Positions 49,980 to 60,274 are shown, counted from the first letter of the stretch. The stretch: DNA of 64,000 nt from Rhizobium etli 8C-3 (GCF_001908375.1 NZ_CP017243.1:372001-436000); one strand, 5' to 3'. The notes: a model not told the origin generated them from the sequence alone. A program made the numbers and translations.

Positions 49980-51015
49980 AGACGCGGTGGGGATCGAAGA
50001 AATGGCATCCCGGTGCAGCGGCGGAAGCCTATTCTCCGGCCACGTCAGCAACAAATGACACCCGCCGAAGCCGCTCCGCTCTCAATTCGCGGATTGGGCG
50101 CAATGTCCGGCCGCTTGCCGAGGTGCAGCCGGTCGATCTTCTTTGCTTGGCGATCACAGCGCCTCCCAGTGATGGACTCCGAGACCCGCATGCATCACTG
50201 GCTGGAGCTCCCTTCCTCGACAGTTAGCGCCGTCATTTGGGGGAATGCCGCGGGCAAATGGAAAGCGGCATAGGCCCCCGCGACGCCGGCGACAGCTCAA
50301 CAACGCTCTGAATTTCCACAGTGAACGGCTGTTAGACGTAGCCGGCAAAGGGGAAGCTCACGAAGATCAGATGGCCCTTCAGGGCCGGGTCCTGGTCCGA
50401 TGCCCACCGGATCGACCGGCCGCAAGGTTTTAGGACCGTTTCAACAACCAGCCCCTGGGCGCCTCGGCGGCGTGTATCTTAAGTTGCCGGCGTGCGTCGG
50501 CCGCGTTCACTCTCTATCCGCACCAGAACACGGCACCCGGGGGATCATGCTGCCGGCACGACCTAGCTGGCCGGTACCGTCGGCGCCGGCAAGAGGATGA
50601 CTGTGGCAGCGGCCGTCATGGAGCAGTGCTGCCTCGGTGTGACCGCTGAGGCGATACTCGCTGTTTCCGGTCATTGCTTAGCACAGGCCGGAAAAGCGTT
50701 TCTGGTACCTTAGCGAACGCTCGCGATTTTAGCAGGGACAACGGGACCTGGCGGCAAGCGGACCCCAAACAAGTGCGAAGCAAACCGAATCTTTGGCAAC
50801 CTCAAAGAGGGTGGAGTCGATACCCTGGGGGTCAAGCGCCCGCGTCGTCGCGGAGCATTGGGCGCGAGGGGTTTGCGGATTCTCGATACGTGATTGGCAC
50901 ATCAGTCGGACCTCAGCCGATCTTCGTGCAAAAGGATCCTTTAAAAATGGGCCCCTTAACGCGTGCCTTGGCATGCTTGCTTGCTGACGAAGTTTAGGTT
51001 GAGAATTGAACACCG
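49980..51015 (+). other. 1.04 kb with no recognised gene
   Basis: Only short frames in all directions and no family recognised between the NifA site and the end of nolL. Probably decayed DNA. Confidence 0.4.
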
Positions 51016-52194
51016 CTAGTTATTCGCAGGATTGCTCGGCAAACGAACGAGGCGGGGTGGCGTTCCAAGCATGAGCTGGGACAGATAGGGAATGTCGCGC
51101 ACGCTCCAGCGAACTGCTAGTGCTACGGCAATGATCATCGTCCCGAGAATTCCCGCCGCGCCAGACCTCATTGTGGGAGCCCATTGTTCTCCGTATTGTA
51201 TCAAATCCATGAGACGGAATACCGTAGCCTGCACCAGGTACAACACGAGCGTGCTCTGCCCCACTTCCACGGCGATAAAGCGAACCACCCGGTTCGAGCG
51301 TCCAATTTTCCAGGATTGAAGCAGAATCTCGATCATCACTGCAGAGGCCACTGTCGAGCCAAAAAACATCAGAAGGATATCTTTTGCCGACTGCAGATCC
51401 TGGATTAAGGCGAGATTGTTGTAGACATAGGTGTCCTCGCGCCACGCCATGAAGCACAAGCTAGCCGCGATAGAGGCGGACATCATCAGGAGTGGCTTAT
51501 GATACCGCATTATGCTCGTCCACCAATCTCTCGACTGCGCAAATGAAAATCCCATGCAGAAAAAGGGATAGGTGTACTTTATGAGAGGGAATATAGAAAA
51601 CGTCACGGGGGCAACTGCGACCAGTATGGATGAGACAAGCAAAGAGCGTGCCGACCCGGAGTTGAAGATCGAAATAAGTTTGACCAAAAGAAAAGAAGCA
51701 AACGCAGCCCAGATGAACCAGTATGTGCCGACGAAATCGTGCATGAATTGCAACAGGTTGCCAGGTGCGTCCGGCGGCCGGGGAAACATGAGCAATTTGA
51801 CTGCCTCCAAAAGGGTGCACCAGAACAGCGTCGGCACCAGGAGCTGCAGCGCGCGATCAGCGATGGCTTGCCTGAACGATTTGCCTAGTAGCCCTGATCT
51901 AGAGAGATATCCGCTTATCGCCATAAAGAGAGGCATGTGAAACATGTAGATCGATTTGAAGCATGCCGAATCCCAGAAGCCATCACCCTCGTAAAAGATA
52001 TATTGTATCAGGTGACCGAAAATCACCAAGACAATGAGTATTCCTTTGGCGAAGTCTAAAGCTAGATCGCGATCGTCGGCCTCTGGCGCCTCAGGCACTG
52101 TCTTTCCACCTACAATTCTTGCTCGCATTCTCAACATCTCACGATGCCTACGGGAGCCTTTGAAAGCGGCATTTTCCAACCTCTCGTTCATCAT
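51016..52194 (-). CDS. nolL: NolL-type membrane O-acetyltransferase
   Basis: 392 residues with about ten membrane helices and the acyltransferase-3 signature: RDLALDFAKGILIVLVIFGH at the start of helix 1, then YMFHMPLFMAISGYLSRS. NolL acetylates the fucose on Nod factor in bean and Lotus rhizobia; NodX is a related enzyme. The R. etli-like context favours NolL. No nod box was found in the 500 bases upstream. The fucose-forming genes nearby are only remnants, so substrate must come from copies elsewhere. Confidence 0.78.
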   Translation of the reverse strand: MMNERLENAAFKGSRRHREMLRMRARIVGGKTVPEAPEADDRDLALDFAKGILIVLVIFGHLIQYIFYEGDGFWDSACFKSIYMFHMPLFMAISGYLSRSGLLGKSFRQAIADRALQLLVPTLFWCTLLEAVKLLMFPRPPDAPGNLLQFMHDFVGTYWFIWAAFASFLLVKLISIFNSGSARSLLVSSILVAVAPVTFSIFPLIKYTYPFFCMGFSFAQSRDWWTSIMRYHKPLLMMSASIAASLCFMAWREDTYVYNNLALIQDLQSAKDILLMFFGSTVASAVMIEILLQSWKIGRSNRVVRFIAVEVGQSTLVLYLVQATVFRLMDLIQYGEQWAPTMRSGAAGILGTMIIAVALAVRWSVRDIPYLSQLMLGTPPRLVRLPSNPANN

Positions 52195-53001
52195 GCAGGC
52201 TAATCCAGCTTCCGATCAGCGCTCCGACTTCGGCATGCTGAACGACGGCCAACGGTCATACAATTTGCCTGGGTTCCAAGTTCACAGGGCGACCGTGGCG
52301 ACTTAGGCCCAGTAGCCGTTTTCGGCGTGTCCATTGGCTGTTTTTCGCCGCAACGTACGCCCCGCCTAAACTCGCTGCCGCGCAACTGCTTGGGCTGCCA
52401 CGTCGTCGAAATCTTCTAACGGACATTTGCGCGTATGCAAGTAGCGCTGCTTGACTCTGCACTCGGCTATTGTTGCGATTGCATATGATTCTCCATGCCA
52501 AACTTGCGCGACACCGTATCAAAAGAACATATTGCCGATTCAATGGCTCCTAGCCGCTGTGGGTATCGTCTATCACCTACCGGCGCTTGGGTGTGGATCG
52601 GCACCCCAGCGCAACCCCCCAGACGCTGGAGATTTGCTCCATTAGATCCGCCGCCCAACGTGTCCTATATGGCAGCCTCACCATTGTAAAATTCATGCTC
52701 CTAATGACACGCATCTGCGGTATGGATGAGTATCGCGGACCCTTGACAACCTTGAGCGGAAGGTCGGTGAGTATCGCGATACACGAGGCTTTGGCCGCGA
52801 TCGCCGCCGTTTTGGATCGCCGCCAATGATAGCTGGACGTTGGGCTGCCATTGTCGATCCGTATGCGACGTTTGTCGATACGTCAGAGACGACCGTGGTC
52901 CCAATCCGTAGGAAGATCGCAGTAAGCGTCAAGATATGCGGGATGCAACGGCCAGTGTCTGGGGATGCGCTCCCCTGTCAAGGTCGAGACCCCCTCCTCG
53001 A
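52195..53001 (-). other. Gap with no recognised gene
   Basis: Several short frames, none with a known family or good start. No nod box seen for nolL in this stretch. Confidence 0.4.
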
Positions 53002-53775
53002 TCAGTGGCTTTCCCTTTTTGGGATACCTCTCCTTCGGTGGCGAAAGAATGAAACCGGGCTGGATATGTCGCTGGTCATTTCGCGCGATTCAAATTGGCG
53101 CAGACTTTGCGGCTCGCTTGACGCGACGATCCCCCTGAGCTGAAGAAGGCCGGCCGCAATAGCGCCGAGCATTGGCGCACATATATAAAGCCAGAGTTGA
53201 GAGAGTGCCGCCCCTCCTGCGAAAAGTGCTGGGCCGATCGATCGTGCTGGATTCACAGAAGAACCCGAAACGGTGATACCGCCAAGGTGGATCGCAACTA
53301 AGGCAAGTCCAATCGCCAATCGTGCAACAGCGCCGCGTCCAGCCGTGCATTTGAGGAATACAGTTACGAACAGGAACGTGGCGATAAACTCGAATAGGAA
53401 CGCAGCTCTCCATCCGTAGACTACCCAGCCGGTTTGGGCGAAACCTTCTAGGGTGATATCGTAACCGCCGACCTTGTTCATAGCGATAAGGTAGAGCGTG
53501 CCTGCCGCCGCGATAGCTCCTGCACATTGGGCGGAGACATACGCGAGAAAGTCCCACACTCTCAATCGGCGCGACACGAGGAAACCCAGGCTGACCGCCG
53601 GATTGAGATGCGCGCCCGAGACTGGGCCAATCGTGTAGGCCATTGCAACCACGGTCGTCCCGAAGGCTAAAGCGACACCCAACAGGCCCACCTCTTGACG
53701 CATATAAAGCAATGTGCCGCAGCCGAGGAAGACAAGTGTGAAGGTCCCGAAGAATTCGCAAACATACTTTTTCAT
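53002..53775 (-). CDS. Aquaporin / MIP-family channel
   Basis: 257 residues with six membrane helices and both NPA motifs (SGAHLNPAVSLG near 54-65 and SGSSVNPARSIG near 175-186). The GTFTLVFLGCG start is typical of AqpZ-like water channels. The C-terminal tail is longer and basic (HRRRGIPKRESH). It could pass water or small neutral solutes in nodules. No clear partner genes. Confidence 0.9.
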   Translation of the reverse strand: MKKYVCEFFGTFTLVFLGCGTLLYMRQEVGLLGVALAFGTTVVAMAYTIGPVSGAHLNPAVSLGFLVSRRLRVWDFLAYVSAQCAGAIAAAGTLYLIAMNKVGGYDITLEGFAQTGWVVYGWRAAFLFEFIATFLFVTVFLKCTAGRGAVARLAIGLALVAIHLGGITVSGSSVNPARSIGPALFAGGAALSQLWLYICAPMLGAIAAGLLQLRGIVASSEPQSLRQFESREMTSDISSPVSFFRHRRRGIPKRESH

Positions 53776-54289
53776 TTTTCACTCCATTGATTTGACCCCA
53801 CGTACTTTTCGGTGTCATCCTCGTGCCGCCAAGCGTTCCGCATGCACCGAACCAATCATCGTGTCAGGTCCCGAAAACCTCCGTAGTTGACTTCAATTGC
53901 GTCCTTGTCCGACGAGATCGGCATCAGAGCCTATGGTCAACCAGCGTCACCGATCACCAGCAAACGTCGTACCAAATGAAATATGTTGCGCATCACAGCG
54001 ATCGCTCTGATGACGTTCGGTCTTAGGTTCGAAAGTGCCGTGAACAGGATAGGCAGGCGAACCGTACCGAGACGTATGGACCCGAGCTGGGCTACGAACA
54101 AATCGCCAAGCAGCCCATCCTCAAATTATCGAAACAACGACCCTCTTCATGGCTCCAAGCGGAAGGTGGTGCAAAGCAGGAACCAGGACAAGGGTTGATA
54201 AGACCGCCAGGGACGTTCACGAGAAGTCGAGTAACGCCCCTTAGCCACGAACAGGCACATGATCCTTGGCGCGATTTGAAGTCCACGTG
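53776..54289 (+). other. Gap with no recognised gene
   Basis: Short overlapping frames between the aquaporin and the phasin repeat; nothing recognised. Confidence 0.35.
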
Positions 54290-54471
54290 AATTCCCTTGT
54301 CCCCAGCGCAACCGTCGACATTTCTCGCAAATGTCGGGCATTCGCCACTTTTGTCAGATTTGTCGTGACTGGAACGTTTTGTTCGCCGGTCTCTCCGCCA
54401 AATACACATCAACCTGCCCTCAACCCGCCCATCGATAAACGAAAATCATCTTCTTGGCGCGTCGGAGCAGT

Positions 54472-54487
54472 TGGCATGGTGTTTGCT
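54472..54487 (+). promoter_or_regulatory. Sigma-54-like promoter of phasin copy 2
   Basis: TGGCATGGTGTTTGCT, identical to the copy 1 promoter, 189 bases before the ATG. Confidence 0.58.
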
Positions 54488-54675
54488 GATCCCTGGTTAC
54501 AAGCGGCAGAAAGCAGTCTGCATGATGCCGGTTCATGAAACGAACGGAACGGAGGCCACCTGACCGTTCGTCATCGGATCCGCGTTCTACCAAAGCGGCC
54601 ATGCATAGTCCGCCGGCGGAAGGGGTCAATCCCGATGTCACAGCTTGCAACCAACTCAAAGAGAAGGAAAATGCA

Positions 54676-55131
54676 ATGACCAAGATTTCCGAAAGATCCT
54701 TTGAAACGATCGAAAACCCGGGGTCATCGCCGCTCAAGGTGCCAGATCAGTTCGGCGCATCCGTTGAAAAGGGGAACAAGCAGGTGACAGAGGCTCTTTT
54801 GAAATTTGCGTCCGGCGCTGAAGCGACACAGAAAATGCTGCCTCCGATCCTCGAAACGACAAGTCTATTCGGCAACGAATTGTGGTGGAAGACGATCGCT
54901 GCACTGCAAGCCGACGCCGAGGCCGGCTTCTCACATTTGCAAGCTTTGCTGGGCGCGAATTCGCCGTCGCAGATCCTCGAACAGCAGTCGACCTTTTTCC
55001 GCAAGCGCGTTGAGACAAGTTTGCAGCACGCCAAGGAAGTCCGGGAGCTCTCAAGCAGGGCGGTGGAGGAAATCTCAAAGCCGGTCAAGGATGCTTTTGA
55101 CAAGGTCCTGACGAACCCCAAAGCGACGTAA
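54676..55131 (+). CDS. Phasin family protein, copy 2
   Basis: 151 residues from the ATG at 54676 (MTKISERSFETIENPGSSPL). It differs from copy 1 at a handful of residues (for example SPLK/SSLK, NKQV/NKKV, TNPK/TDLK). The frame is open upstream to 54535, but the ATG with AGAAGGAAAA in front matches the copy 1 start. Expected to coat polyhydroxybutyrate granules. Confidence 0.85.
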   Translation: MTKISERSFETIENPGSSPLKVPDQFGASVEKGNKQVTEALLKFASGAEATQKMLPPILETTSLFGNELWWKTIAALQADAEAGFSHLQALLGANSPSQILEQQSTFFRKRVETSLQHAKEVRELSSRAVEEISKPVKDAFDKVLTNPKAT

Positions 55132-55171
55132 AGTTGACTCGGCACTAAGATCAGGGCTGGACGAATCATGA

Positions 55172-55345
55172 TCGGAGCCGCTTTCGAGGAGACAACATTA
55201 TGCGGCCGACTGATGTTTCATCTGTTCGCGGCGCTGGCGAATTCCGGCGTGATCTGGTCAGAGAGCGGACCCGTGCCGGCCCGGAGGAACGTGGTAGGCG
55301 CGGCGGCGGCCGCCGCAGATAAGCTTGCCAGGGCCTCATCTGGTG
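55172..55345 (+). pseudogene. Resolvase/invertase fragment
   Basis: GRLMFHLFAALA in one frame, followed by FRRDLVRERTRAGPEERGRR in the next, is the middle of a serine recombinase (Tn3 resolvase or Pin type). Catalytic and DNA-binding ends are absent. It marks the junction between the phasin repeat and the next cluster. Confidence 0.7.
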
Positions 55346-55417
55346 GCTGGCCACAAAGTGCGCGAGGCCATCGCACCTTACGAGGCTCTTAGATGGTTAC
55401 ATGTGGGGGATAGTAAA

Positions 55418-55972
55418 ATGATTGTAGCTGTTCCAAATAGCGGGGCGTCACGGATTAACCAATCCGGTGTAGAAGCATTACGAGAATTTCCTAACTTTCC
55501 GATAGGCGGGATCTTGTTCAAGGATATAGCGCCTATGCTGGCTGGTAGAGGTGCATTGGGCGAAGTCGTTTCTACCGTCGCAAGCCAAGTGTCGGGAACA
55601 GAAATCGATGCCATTTTGGCGGTTGATGCGCGTGGTTTCATCTTGGGCGCCTCATTGGCTGATAGGCTCGGTTGCGGTTTCATCATGGTAAGGAAACCCG
55701 GTAAACTGCCGGGGGACGTCCTCTCATTTGAATACAGCTGTGAATACTGCTCCGGAACCCTGGAGGTAACTGCCGGCCTCATCGGTGACGGCCTGCGATG
55801 CCTGATTGCTGATGACCTTCTAGCGACGGGTGGCACTGCTCGGGCGACTGGGAATTTTGTCAAGTCCCAAGGCGGAGAGATCGCCGGATACGCATTCATA
55901 CTCGAAATCGAAGTTTTGAAAGGCAGGCGTCAATTGGACGACGCACCAGTGATCAGTGCGATGACGTGCTAG
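55418..55972 (+). CDS. Adenine phosphoribosyltransferase-like protein
   Basis: 184 residues from the ATG at 55418, nine bases after GGGGGA; an in-frame extension upstream is rejected. APRT hallmarks: PIGGILFKDIAPML, AVDARGFILGASLADRLGCG, VRKPGKLPG and the PRPP loop LIADDLLATGGTA. APRT makes AMP from adenine and PRPP. It begins a run of five same-direction genes including a PRPP-synthetase-like gene, so here it may act in a special nucleotide pathway rather than in salvage. Confidence 0.88.
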   Translation: MIVAVPNSGASRINQSGVEALREFPNFPIGGILFKDIAPMLAGRGALGEVVSTVASQVSGTEIDAILAVDARGFILGASLADRLGCGFIMVRKPGKLPGDVLSFEYSCEYCSGTLEVTAGLIGDGLRCLIADDLLATGGTARATGNFVKSQGGEIAGYAFILEIEVLKGRRQLDDAPVISAMTC

Positions 55973-56003
55973 CGCAGCAACATAGACGTAAGGAGGCAAG
56001 CGC

Positions 56004-57272
56004 ATGAATACCCCTGATTGGCTTTCGACACCGCAGGACGTGCATGTAGCCAGTCAGACGCTACAGGCCCTCGTCACAAGTGAACTTTCGAAACGAGTCG
56101 TCTCGGAAAACGAAATTAAAACGATCTATCTGTTTCTAACCCGCAAGTGCAATTTGGGATGCCACCACTGTTATATCGCAGGCGTCGGGCCCAAGGCCAA
56201 GGGCATTGATTTCAACCTGGAGGCGATCCAAGGACTGATCGAGCAAGCACTACCCAATGGGCTGCGCAAGGTTAAGGTTTCCGGGGGTGAACCGATGGTT
56301 CACAAGGAATTCATGGCAGTCATGGAATATCTCGCATCCTGTGGGCTGAAGGAGCTGGTTTTCGAGACGAATGGAACCCTCTTTGACGAGTTCACGATCG
56401 AGCAGCTAAGTAGGCTCCCCAATTTGACGGTCTTCATCAGCCTCGACCATTTCGACCCAGAGGCGCACGACGCTTTCAGAGCAAAATCGGGTGCGTTCGC
56501 CAAGACTGCGATTGTCCTGCAGCGGCTTGGAAAAACTGACATCTCTACGGTGGTAACGACGACTGCCTATCGCAACAACTATGACAAGGTGATTTCGATT
56601 ATAGATTTGGTGCTCGGCTGGGGCATCAAGAAGCATCGGACGCTGCTCAACATACATCCGATGGGCAACGCGCGCAGCCATGAGGACAATGCGATAAGCT
56701 TGGAGGAATGCAAGCTACTGATAGGCGATCTTTTGAAATCTCCCCATTTTGAGAGTGGCGCTGCATACATGACTCTGCCGCCGGCTCTGATGCCTCTCAA
56801 GTATCTGAACGGCGTGCATACTTGCGGTTGGGGCGACAACGTACTGGGCATACTGTCGAACGGACAAGTTTCGATGTGCAGTGCCTCCTACGATGATCCG
56901 GAAATGATCGCCGGCAATGCCTTCGAAATGCCCTTGATGGAAATCTGGCGCAACAGCCCGTTCTTCCATGAGCTACGCGAGGTGGTGAGTGGCGAGGTTA
57001 AGGGCGTCTGCGGCAACTGCGTGTTTTATCCAGTCTGTCGCGGCGTCTGCAAGATGAGTAGCTGGTCGCACTATGGTGAAAAGGACGCGCCCTATCCGCT
57101 GTGCCAGGAACTTTACAATAACGGAGGTTTTCCGGAGTACGCCCTGGTGGACCCGACGAAAGATTCCACCTACCGCCGCGGAGTTATAGCGAAAGAGCGT
57201 CGGCCCGCCGCCGAAGCTCCTGTCTATAACTTCTCGGAGGAAATCGCGGCTGCTGCGCAACACACTCACTAA
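56004..57272 (+). CDS. Radical SAM/SPASM enzyme
   Basis: 422 residues from an ATG after AAGGAGG. The radical SAM cluster CNLGCHHC has Cys49, Cys53 and Cys56. The glycine-rich KVSGGEPMVHKEF and a C-terminal SPASM-type cysteine set (CGWGDNVLGI, QVSMCSAS, GVCGNCVFYPVCRGVCKM, YPLCQEL) follow. SPASM enzymes often modify peptides, but the exact substrate is unknown. It sits 31 bases after the APRT-like gene. No standard precursor peptide is obvious; the two small proteins downstream are candidates. Confidence 0.9.
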   Translation: MNTPDWLSTPQDVHVASQTLQALVTSELSKRVVSENEIKTIYLFLTRKCNLGCHHCYIAGVGPKAKGIDFNLEAIQGLIEQALPNGLRKVKVSGGEPMVHKEFMAVMEYLASCGLKELVFETNGTLFDEFTIEQLSRLPNLTVFISLDHFDPEAHDAFRAKSGAFAKTAIVLQRLGKTDISTVVTTTAYRNNYDKVISIIDLVLGWGIKKHRTLLNIHPMGNARSHEDNAISLEECKLLIGDLLKSPHFESGAAYMTLPPALMPLKYLNGVHTCGWGDNVLGILSNGQVSMCSASYDDPEMIAGNAFEMPLMEIWRNSPFFHELREVVSGEVKGVCGNCVFYPVCRGVCKMSSWSHYGEKDAPYPLCQELYNNGGFPEYALVDPTKDSTYRRGVIAKERRPAAEAPVYNFSEEIAAAAQHTH

Positions 57273-57352
57273 CGCAGGAGGCGCGACGTAATAATTGCTG
57301 TGTCGACGACGTAATTTAACCAGGTCAACAAAAATAACGTGGAGGATTGAGG

Positions 57353-57847
57353 ATGAGCAGAGCTTTCCGAGGTGCGGCGGGTGTGGCGCACACACTTGCG
57401 AACAACGCGATACGATCCGGCAACAAAGCAGCCGCCCAGCAAGCCCAGGTGATTTCTCGTCTCGCGGAAGGACTCGCCCGGCTGCAGGCGGGTTTGGATG
57501 ACCAAGCTCAGCAATTGACGGCTGGCCTTGTAAAATTAGAGCAATCGCTAAAGGTGTCACGCAGATCGCAACGGTCGAAATCCGGCTCACTCGCTGCTAA
57601 CGGCGAACTACAAGACTACTACGTTGATATAACCGCCTCGAAGAAATTTGGCAAAGCCAATTGGCCGCGCGCCGCCGATTCAGGTCTTGTAGGACGCCGC
57701 ATTGGGCGAGGACCGGTTAGGATGACTGGTTCCGACACACAATCGGCAAAGGCGGTTACCGCCGCATTCGCCAAACTTCTCTCGGCTCAGGCACAATTGC
57801 TGCAGATACGCAGTGAAGTGGAAGACCTCAAGAAGGTTCAGAGGTAG
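57353..57847 (+). CDS. Unknown helical protein of the radical SAM cluster
   Basis: 164 residues from the ATG at 57353, preceded by GGAGG. The N-terminal third is Ala/Gln-rich and helical (GNKAAAQQAQVISRLAEGLA), the middle is basic (SRRSQRSKSG), and the end is a likely coiled coil (LLSAQAQLLQIRSEVEDLKK). No family recognised. It may be a scaffold or a substrate of the radical SAM enzyme. It is followed 5 bases later by another unknown gene. Confidence 0.65.
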   Translation: MSRAFRGAAGVAHTLANNAIRSGNKAAAQQAQVISRLAEGLARLQAGLDDQAQQLTAGLVKLEQSLKVSRRSQRSKSGSLAANGELQDYYVDITASKKFGKANWPRAADSGLVGRRIGRGPVRMTGSDTQSAKAVTAAFAKLLSAQAQLLQIRSEVEDLKKVQR

Positions 57848-57852
57848 CGGCA

Positions 57853-58182
57853 ATGGCTAGTTCCCGACTGTTTGGCTACGCCGTTGACGAAGAGGATGGC
57901 AAGCTGGTAATCGTGATTGACGGATTGCTTGCCGAAAGTTGCATCCGGCAAATTCGGGACAGCGCCCAGACGGGCCGCGGTGGTGAACTCTTGTCGCGAT
58001 TGCTGCCGGTAAGTTCGGTTTACAAGCTTATGTCTGGACAAGAGGAACGCGCTGAAGAAACGCTCAGCCTTGAACAGTTGCTTGGACAAAACGTCGACCA
58101 GAGTTTCGCTTCCTTCGAACAACAGTTCGCCGACCTGAGGCAGACACTAGCCGAATTCGGCAGCCCGGAAAGTTCGAAATAA
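57853..58182 (+). CDS. Unknown small protein of the radical SAM cluster
   Basis: 109 residues, MASSRLFGYAVDEEDGKLVI at the start, with one Cys (SCIRQIRD) and a helical acidic C-terminus (LGQNVDQSFASFEQQFADL). No family recognised. It lies 5 bases after its upstream neighbour and 26 bases before the nucleotidyltransferase, so it is part of the same operon. Could be a partner or a modified substrate. Confidence 0.62.
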   Translation: MASSRLFGYAVDEEDGKLVIVIDGLLAESCIRQIRDSAQTGRGGELLSRLLPVSSVYKLMSGQEERAEETLSLEQLLGQNVDQSFASFEQQFADLRQTLAEFGSPESSK

Positions 58183-58208
58183 ATCACGCAGCCGCAGGAG
58201 TCTCCGCG

Positions 58209-59324
58209 ATGCTTCGGTTGTCACCAGAAGACTCTATTTTGCTGATCACCTGCCGGGCCTACCTACGACCCGAGGATGAAGAGCGTTTGGTCCGTCTCTG
58301 CAAGGAGCCTGTCAACTGGCCCTATGTGGTATGGCGCGCCGAGCATAATCGGACGGTGCCGCTGCTTGAGAATCACTTGCGCCGCCTCGATTTGTTGACA
58401 CTATTGCCTACTGAGGCGGCGCATTACGTTCAGTGCTGGACTGTCATGTCAAAGGTCAGGTCCGCACTCGAATTTCGCAATCTGCCAGAAATCATGGATG
58501 CGCTGGATCGGGCCGGCATCGCCTGGTTCCTGGTGAAGGGACCAGATCTCGCGCTTCTCCACTATCCCGATCCACTCCTACGGCCGATGACCGATCTCGA
58601 CATCATGGTCAAGCCCGCTGACGCGCAGCGCGTGCAGCGGCTCATGTTCGATCTCGGCTACCGGCACGGTATTTTCGACCCTTCAAATGGCAACTGGCAT
58701 CCGGAACGAAAGGAACTCGATGACGAAACCTTCCGCGAAAGTTATTCCTTGCCGGTGTTTGTAAGGATAGAATCCGTTGAATCTCCGTTCCCTGGTCCCG
58801 CGGTGCCACGCCAGCTGCGCTACCGCCACGTAAAGGGATACATCGATTCCGCGAAGAAGCTGCACATGCCCATCTTCATTGATATGCATGTAAATCTCTC
58901 CGTCGGCATCGATGTCGAAGACATATGGTCAGGCGTGCGTCTTGCAAACGGTCTAGGCCGCATATTGCAGGTCCAATCCGCGACTGGCGCCGTCTGGTTC
59001 CTTTCGGCCAGGCTTTATCACGAGGCCTTCCTTTATAATTCGCTTCGACTATTGATGTTCGGCGATCTTCATGCGGTTCTACACAAAGAAATGGCGAATA
59101 TTAGCTGGGCGGAGGTCGCTGCGATAGGTTACAAATACGAGATGAGGCCGGCGTTATATTTCGTCCTGACGCAGATGAAGCGCATCTGTGGGATAGACAT
59201 ACCGTCCGAGTTCCTAGAGCTCATTCGACCTGATCAAACCGAGGTACCACTTCAACATGATTGGGGCGACGTGTTGCCCAAACTGCTGTCTATTCCCACT
59301 GTTAACGATCTTGAGCTGGCGTAA
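58209..59324 (+). CDS. Nucleotidyltransferase-like protein (PF14907 type)
   Basis: 371 residues. The region GIAWFLVKGPDLALLHYPDP followed by LRPMTDLDIMVKPADA fits the uncharacterised nucleotidyltransferase family PF14907, with G, D and D of the polymerase-beta fold. Members occur in peptide natural product clusters. It has no membrane helix and follows the two unknown genes. Activity is inferred from fold only. Confidence 0.72.
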   Translation: MLRLSPEDSILLITCRAYLRPEDEERLVRLCKEPVNWPYVVWRAEHNRTVPLLENHLRRLDLLTLLPTEAAHYVQCWTVMSKVRSALEFRNLPEIMDALDRAGIAWFLVKGPDLALLHYPDPLLRPMTDLDIMVKPADAQRVQRLMFDLGYRHGIFDPSNGNWHPERKELDDETFRESYSLPVFVRIESVESPFPGPAVPRQLRYRHVKGYIDSAKKLHMPIFIDMHVNLSVGIDVEDIWSGVRLANGLGRILQVQSATGAVWFLSARLYHEAFLYNSLRLLMFGDLHAVLHKEMANISWAEVAAIGYKYEMRPALYFVLTQMKRICGIDIPSEFLELIRPDQTEVPLQHDWGDVLPKLLSIPTVNDLELA

Positions 59325-59326
59325 AT

Positions 59327-60268
59327 ATGGCGCCCGAGTCACCATATCGTACAGATCCTGCGGCGAACGACCTTCGTATCGCAGCAACCGAAACCTCTGC
59401 AAAGTTTGCGTCAACAGTCCATCGGGCCCTCACGCGGTCAGGAATAACGATCCTAAACACGCAGGTGTTCAGCAATGGCCAGATGGCTGTCACTCCGCGC
59501 GACGGCGGGCTTGGCGGAAATGTGGTGGTCGTGCAAACATTTCCTGACAGCGTTCATGATCGTCTTTTCGAGTTGTTCCTAGCGCTTGGTGCCGTGCGGG
59601 CGCGGGGTCCCCGCACGATTACCGCTGTTCTTCCCTACCTCCCATATTCGCGTTCGGATCGCCCTGCCTTCGACGGCGGACCTGTACCGGTGCGAATCCT
59701 TGCGGGGATTATCGAAACTCTCGGTATAGATCGGCTGATAACTTTCGAACTCCATGTTCCTCAGCTGTGCGCCGCATTTGCCTGTCCTGTCGTCAATCTT
59801 CAGTTCGCTCCCGCCCTAGTTCGCCATCTCGGTTCTGCGGCCGTCGATGGCGACATGGTCGTTTCACCGGATTTCGGCGGAGCGAAGCGAGCTGAGCACT
59901 TGGCGGCCCTGCTCGGCTGCCCATTCGCTGTCATGCGCAAGCACCGCAGAGACGATGATGACTTTCGGGAGAGCGTCGAGATTCTGGGGGACGTTGCTGG
60001 CCGGACGATCATCCTGATTGACGACGAAATCAACAGTGGTCAGACGGCTTTTTCAGCCGCCGCACATCTCAAAGCGGCAGGCGCTCGCAAGATAACCCTT
60101 GCCGCAGCCCATGCCATATTCACGCCGTCGCTGAACGAAAACTGGGGACGGTCTCAGATCGACCGCATCGTTGTGACCGACAGCGTCGGACGTACCGACA
60201 ATTTCCCCGACAGTGTCGAAGTAGTCTCGATCGGCAACGAAATTGCAGGCGCGCTGCAGGCACGCTGA
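59327..60268 (+). CDS. PRPP-synthetase-like protein
   Basis: 313 residues, starting 2 bases after its upstream neighbour. Ribose-phosphate pyrophosphokinase features: TITAVLPYLPYSRSD, LITFELHVPQLCAAF, MVVSPDFGGAKRAEHLA and a PRPP loop IILIDDEINSGQTAFSA. The loop residues differ from the usual DDMIDTGGT, so it may be a specialised enzyme. With the APRT-like gene it suggests local supply and use of PRPP. It ends convergent with the alcohol dehydrogenase gene, 6 bases apart. Confidence 0.82.
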   Translation: MAPESPYRTDPAANDLRIAATETSAKFASTVHRALTRSGITILNTQVFSNGQMAVTPRDGGLGGNVVVVQTFPDSVHDRLFELFLALGAVRARGPRTITAVLPYLPYSRSDRPAFDGGPVPVRILAGIIETLGIDRLITFELHVPQLCAAFACPVVNLQFAPALVRHLGSAAVDGDMVVSPDFGGAKRAEHLAALLGCPFAVMRKHRRDDDDFRESVEILGDVAGRTIILIDDEINSGQTAFSAAAHLKAAGARKITLAAAHAIFTPSLNENWGRSQIDRIVVTDSVGRTDNFPDSVEVVSIGNEIAGALQAR

Positions 60269-60274
60269 GAAGCA

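Larger units (their letters stand above)
54290..55131 (+). repeat. Large inverted repeat, right arm (phasin and upstream region)
   Basis: The reverse-oriented near-identical partner of 13062-13898. Differences are scattered single bases. Similarity begins at AATTCCCTTGTCCCC (54290) and ends at the phasin stop. Confidence 0.88.

Noticed and set aside
55340..55360. Possible sigma-54 promoter TGGCCACAAAGTGCGC before the APRT-like gene
   Set aside because: The spacing between GG and GC is 9 rather than 10, and neither box matches well.
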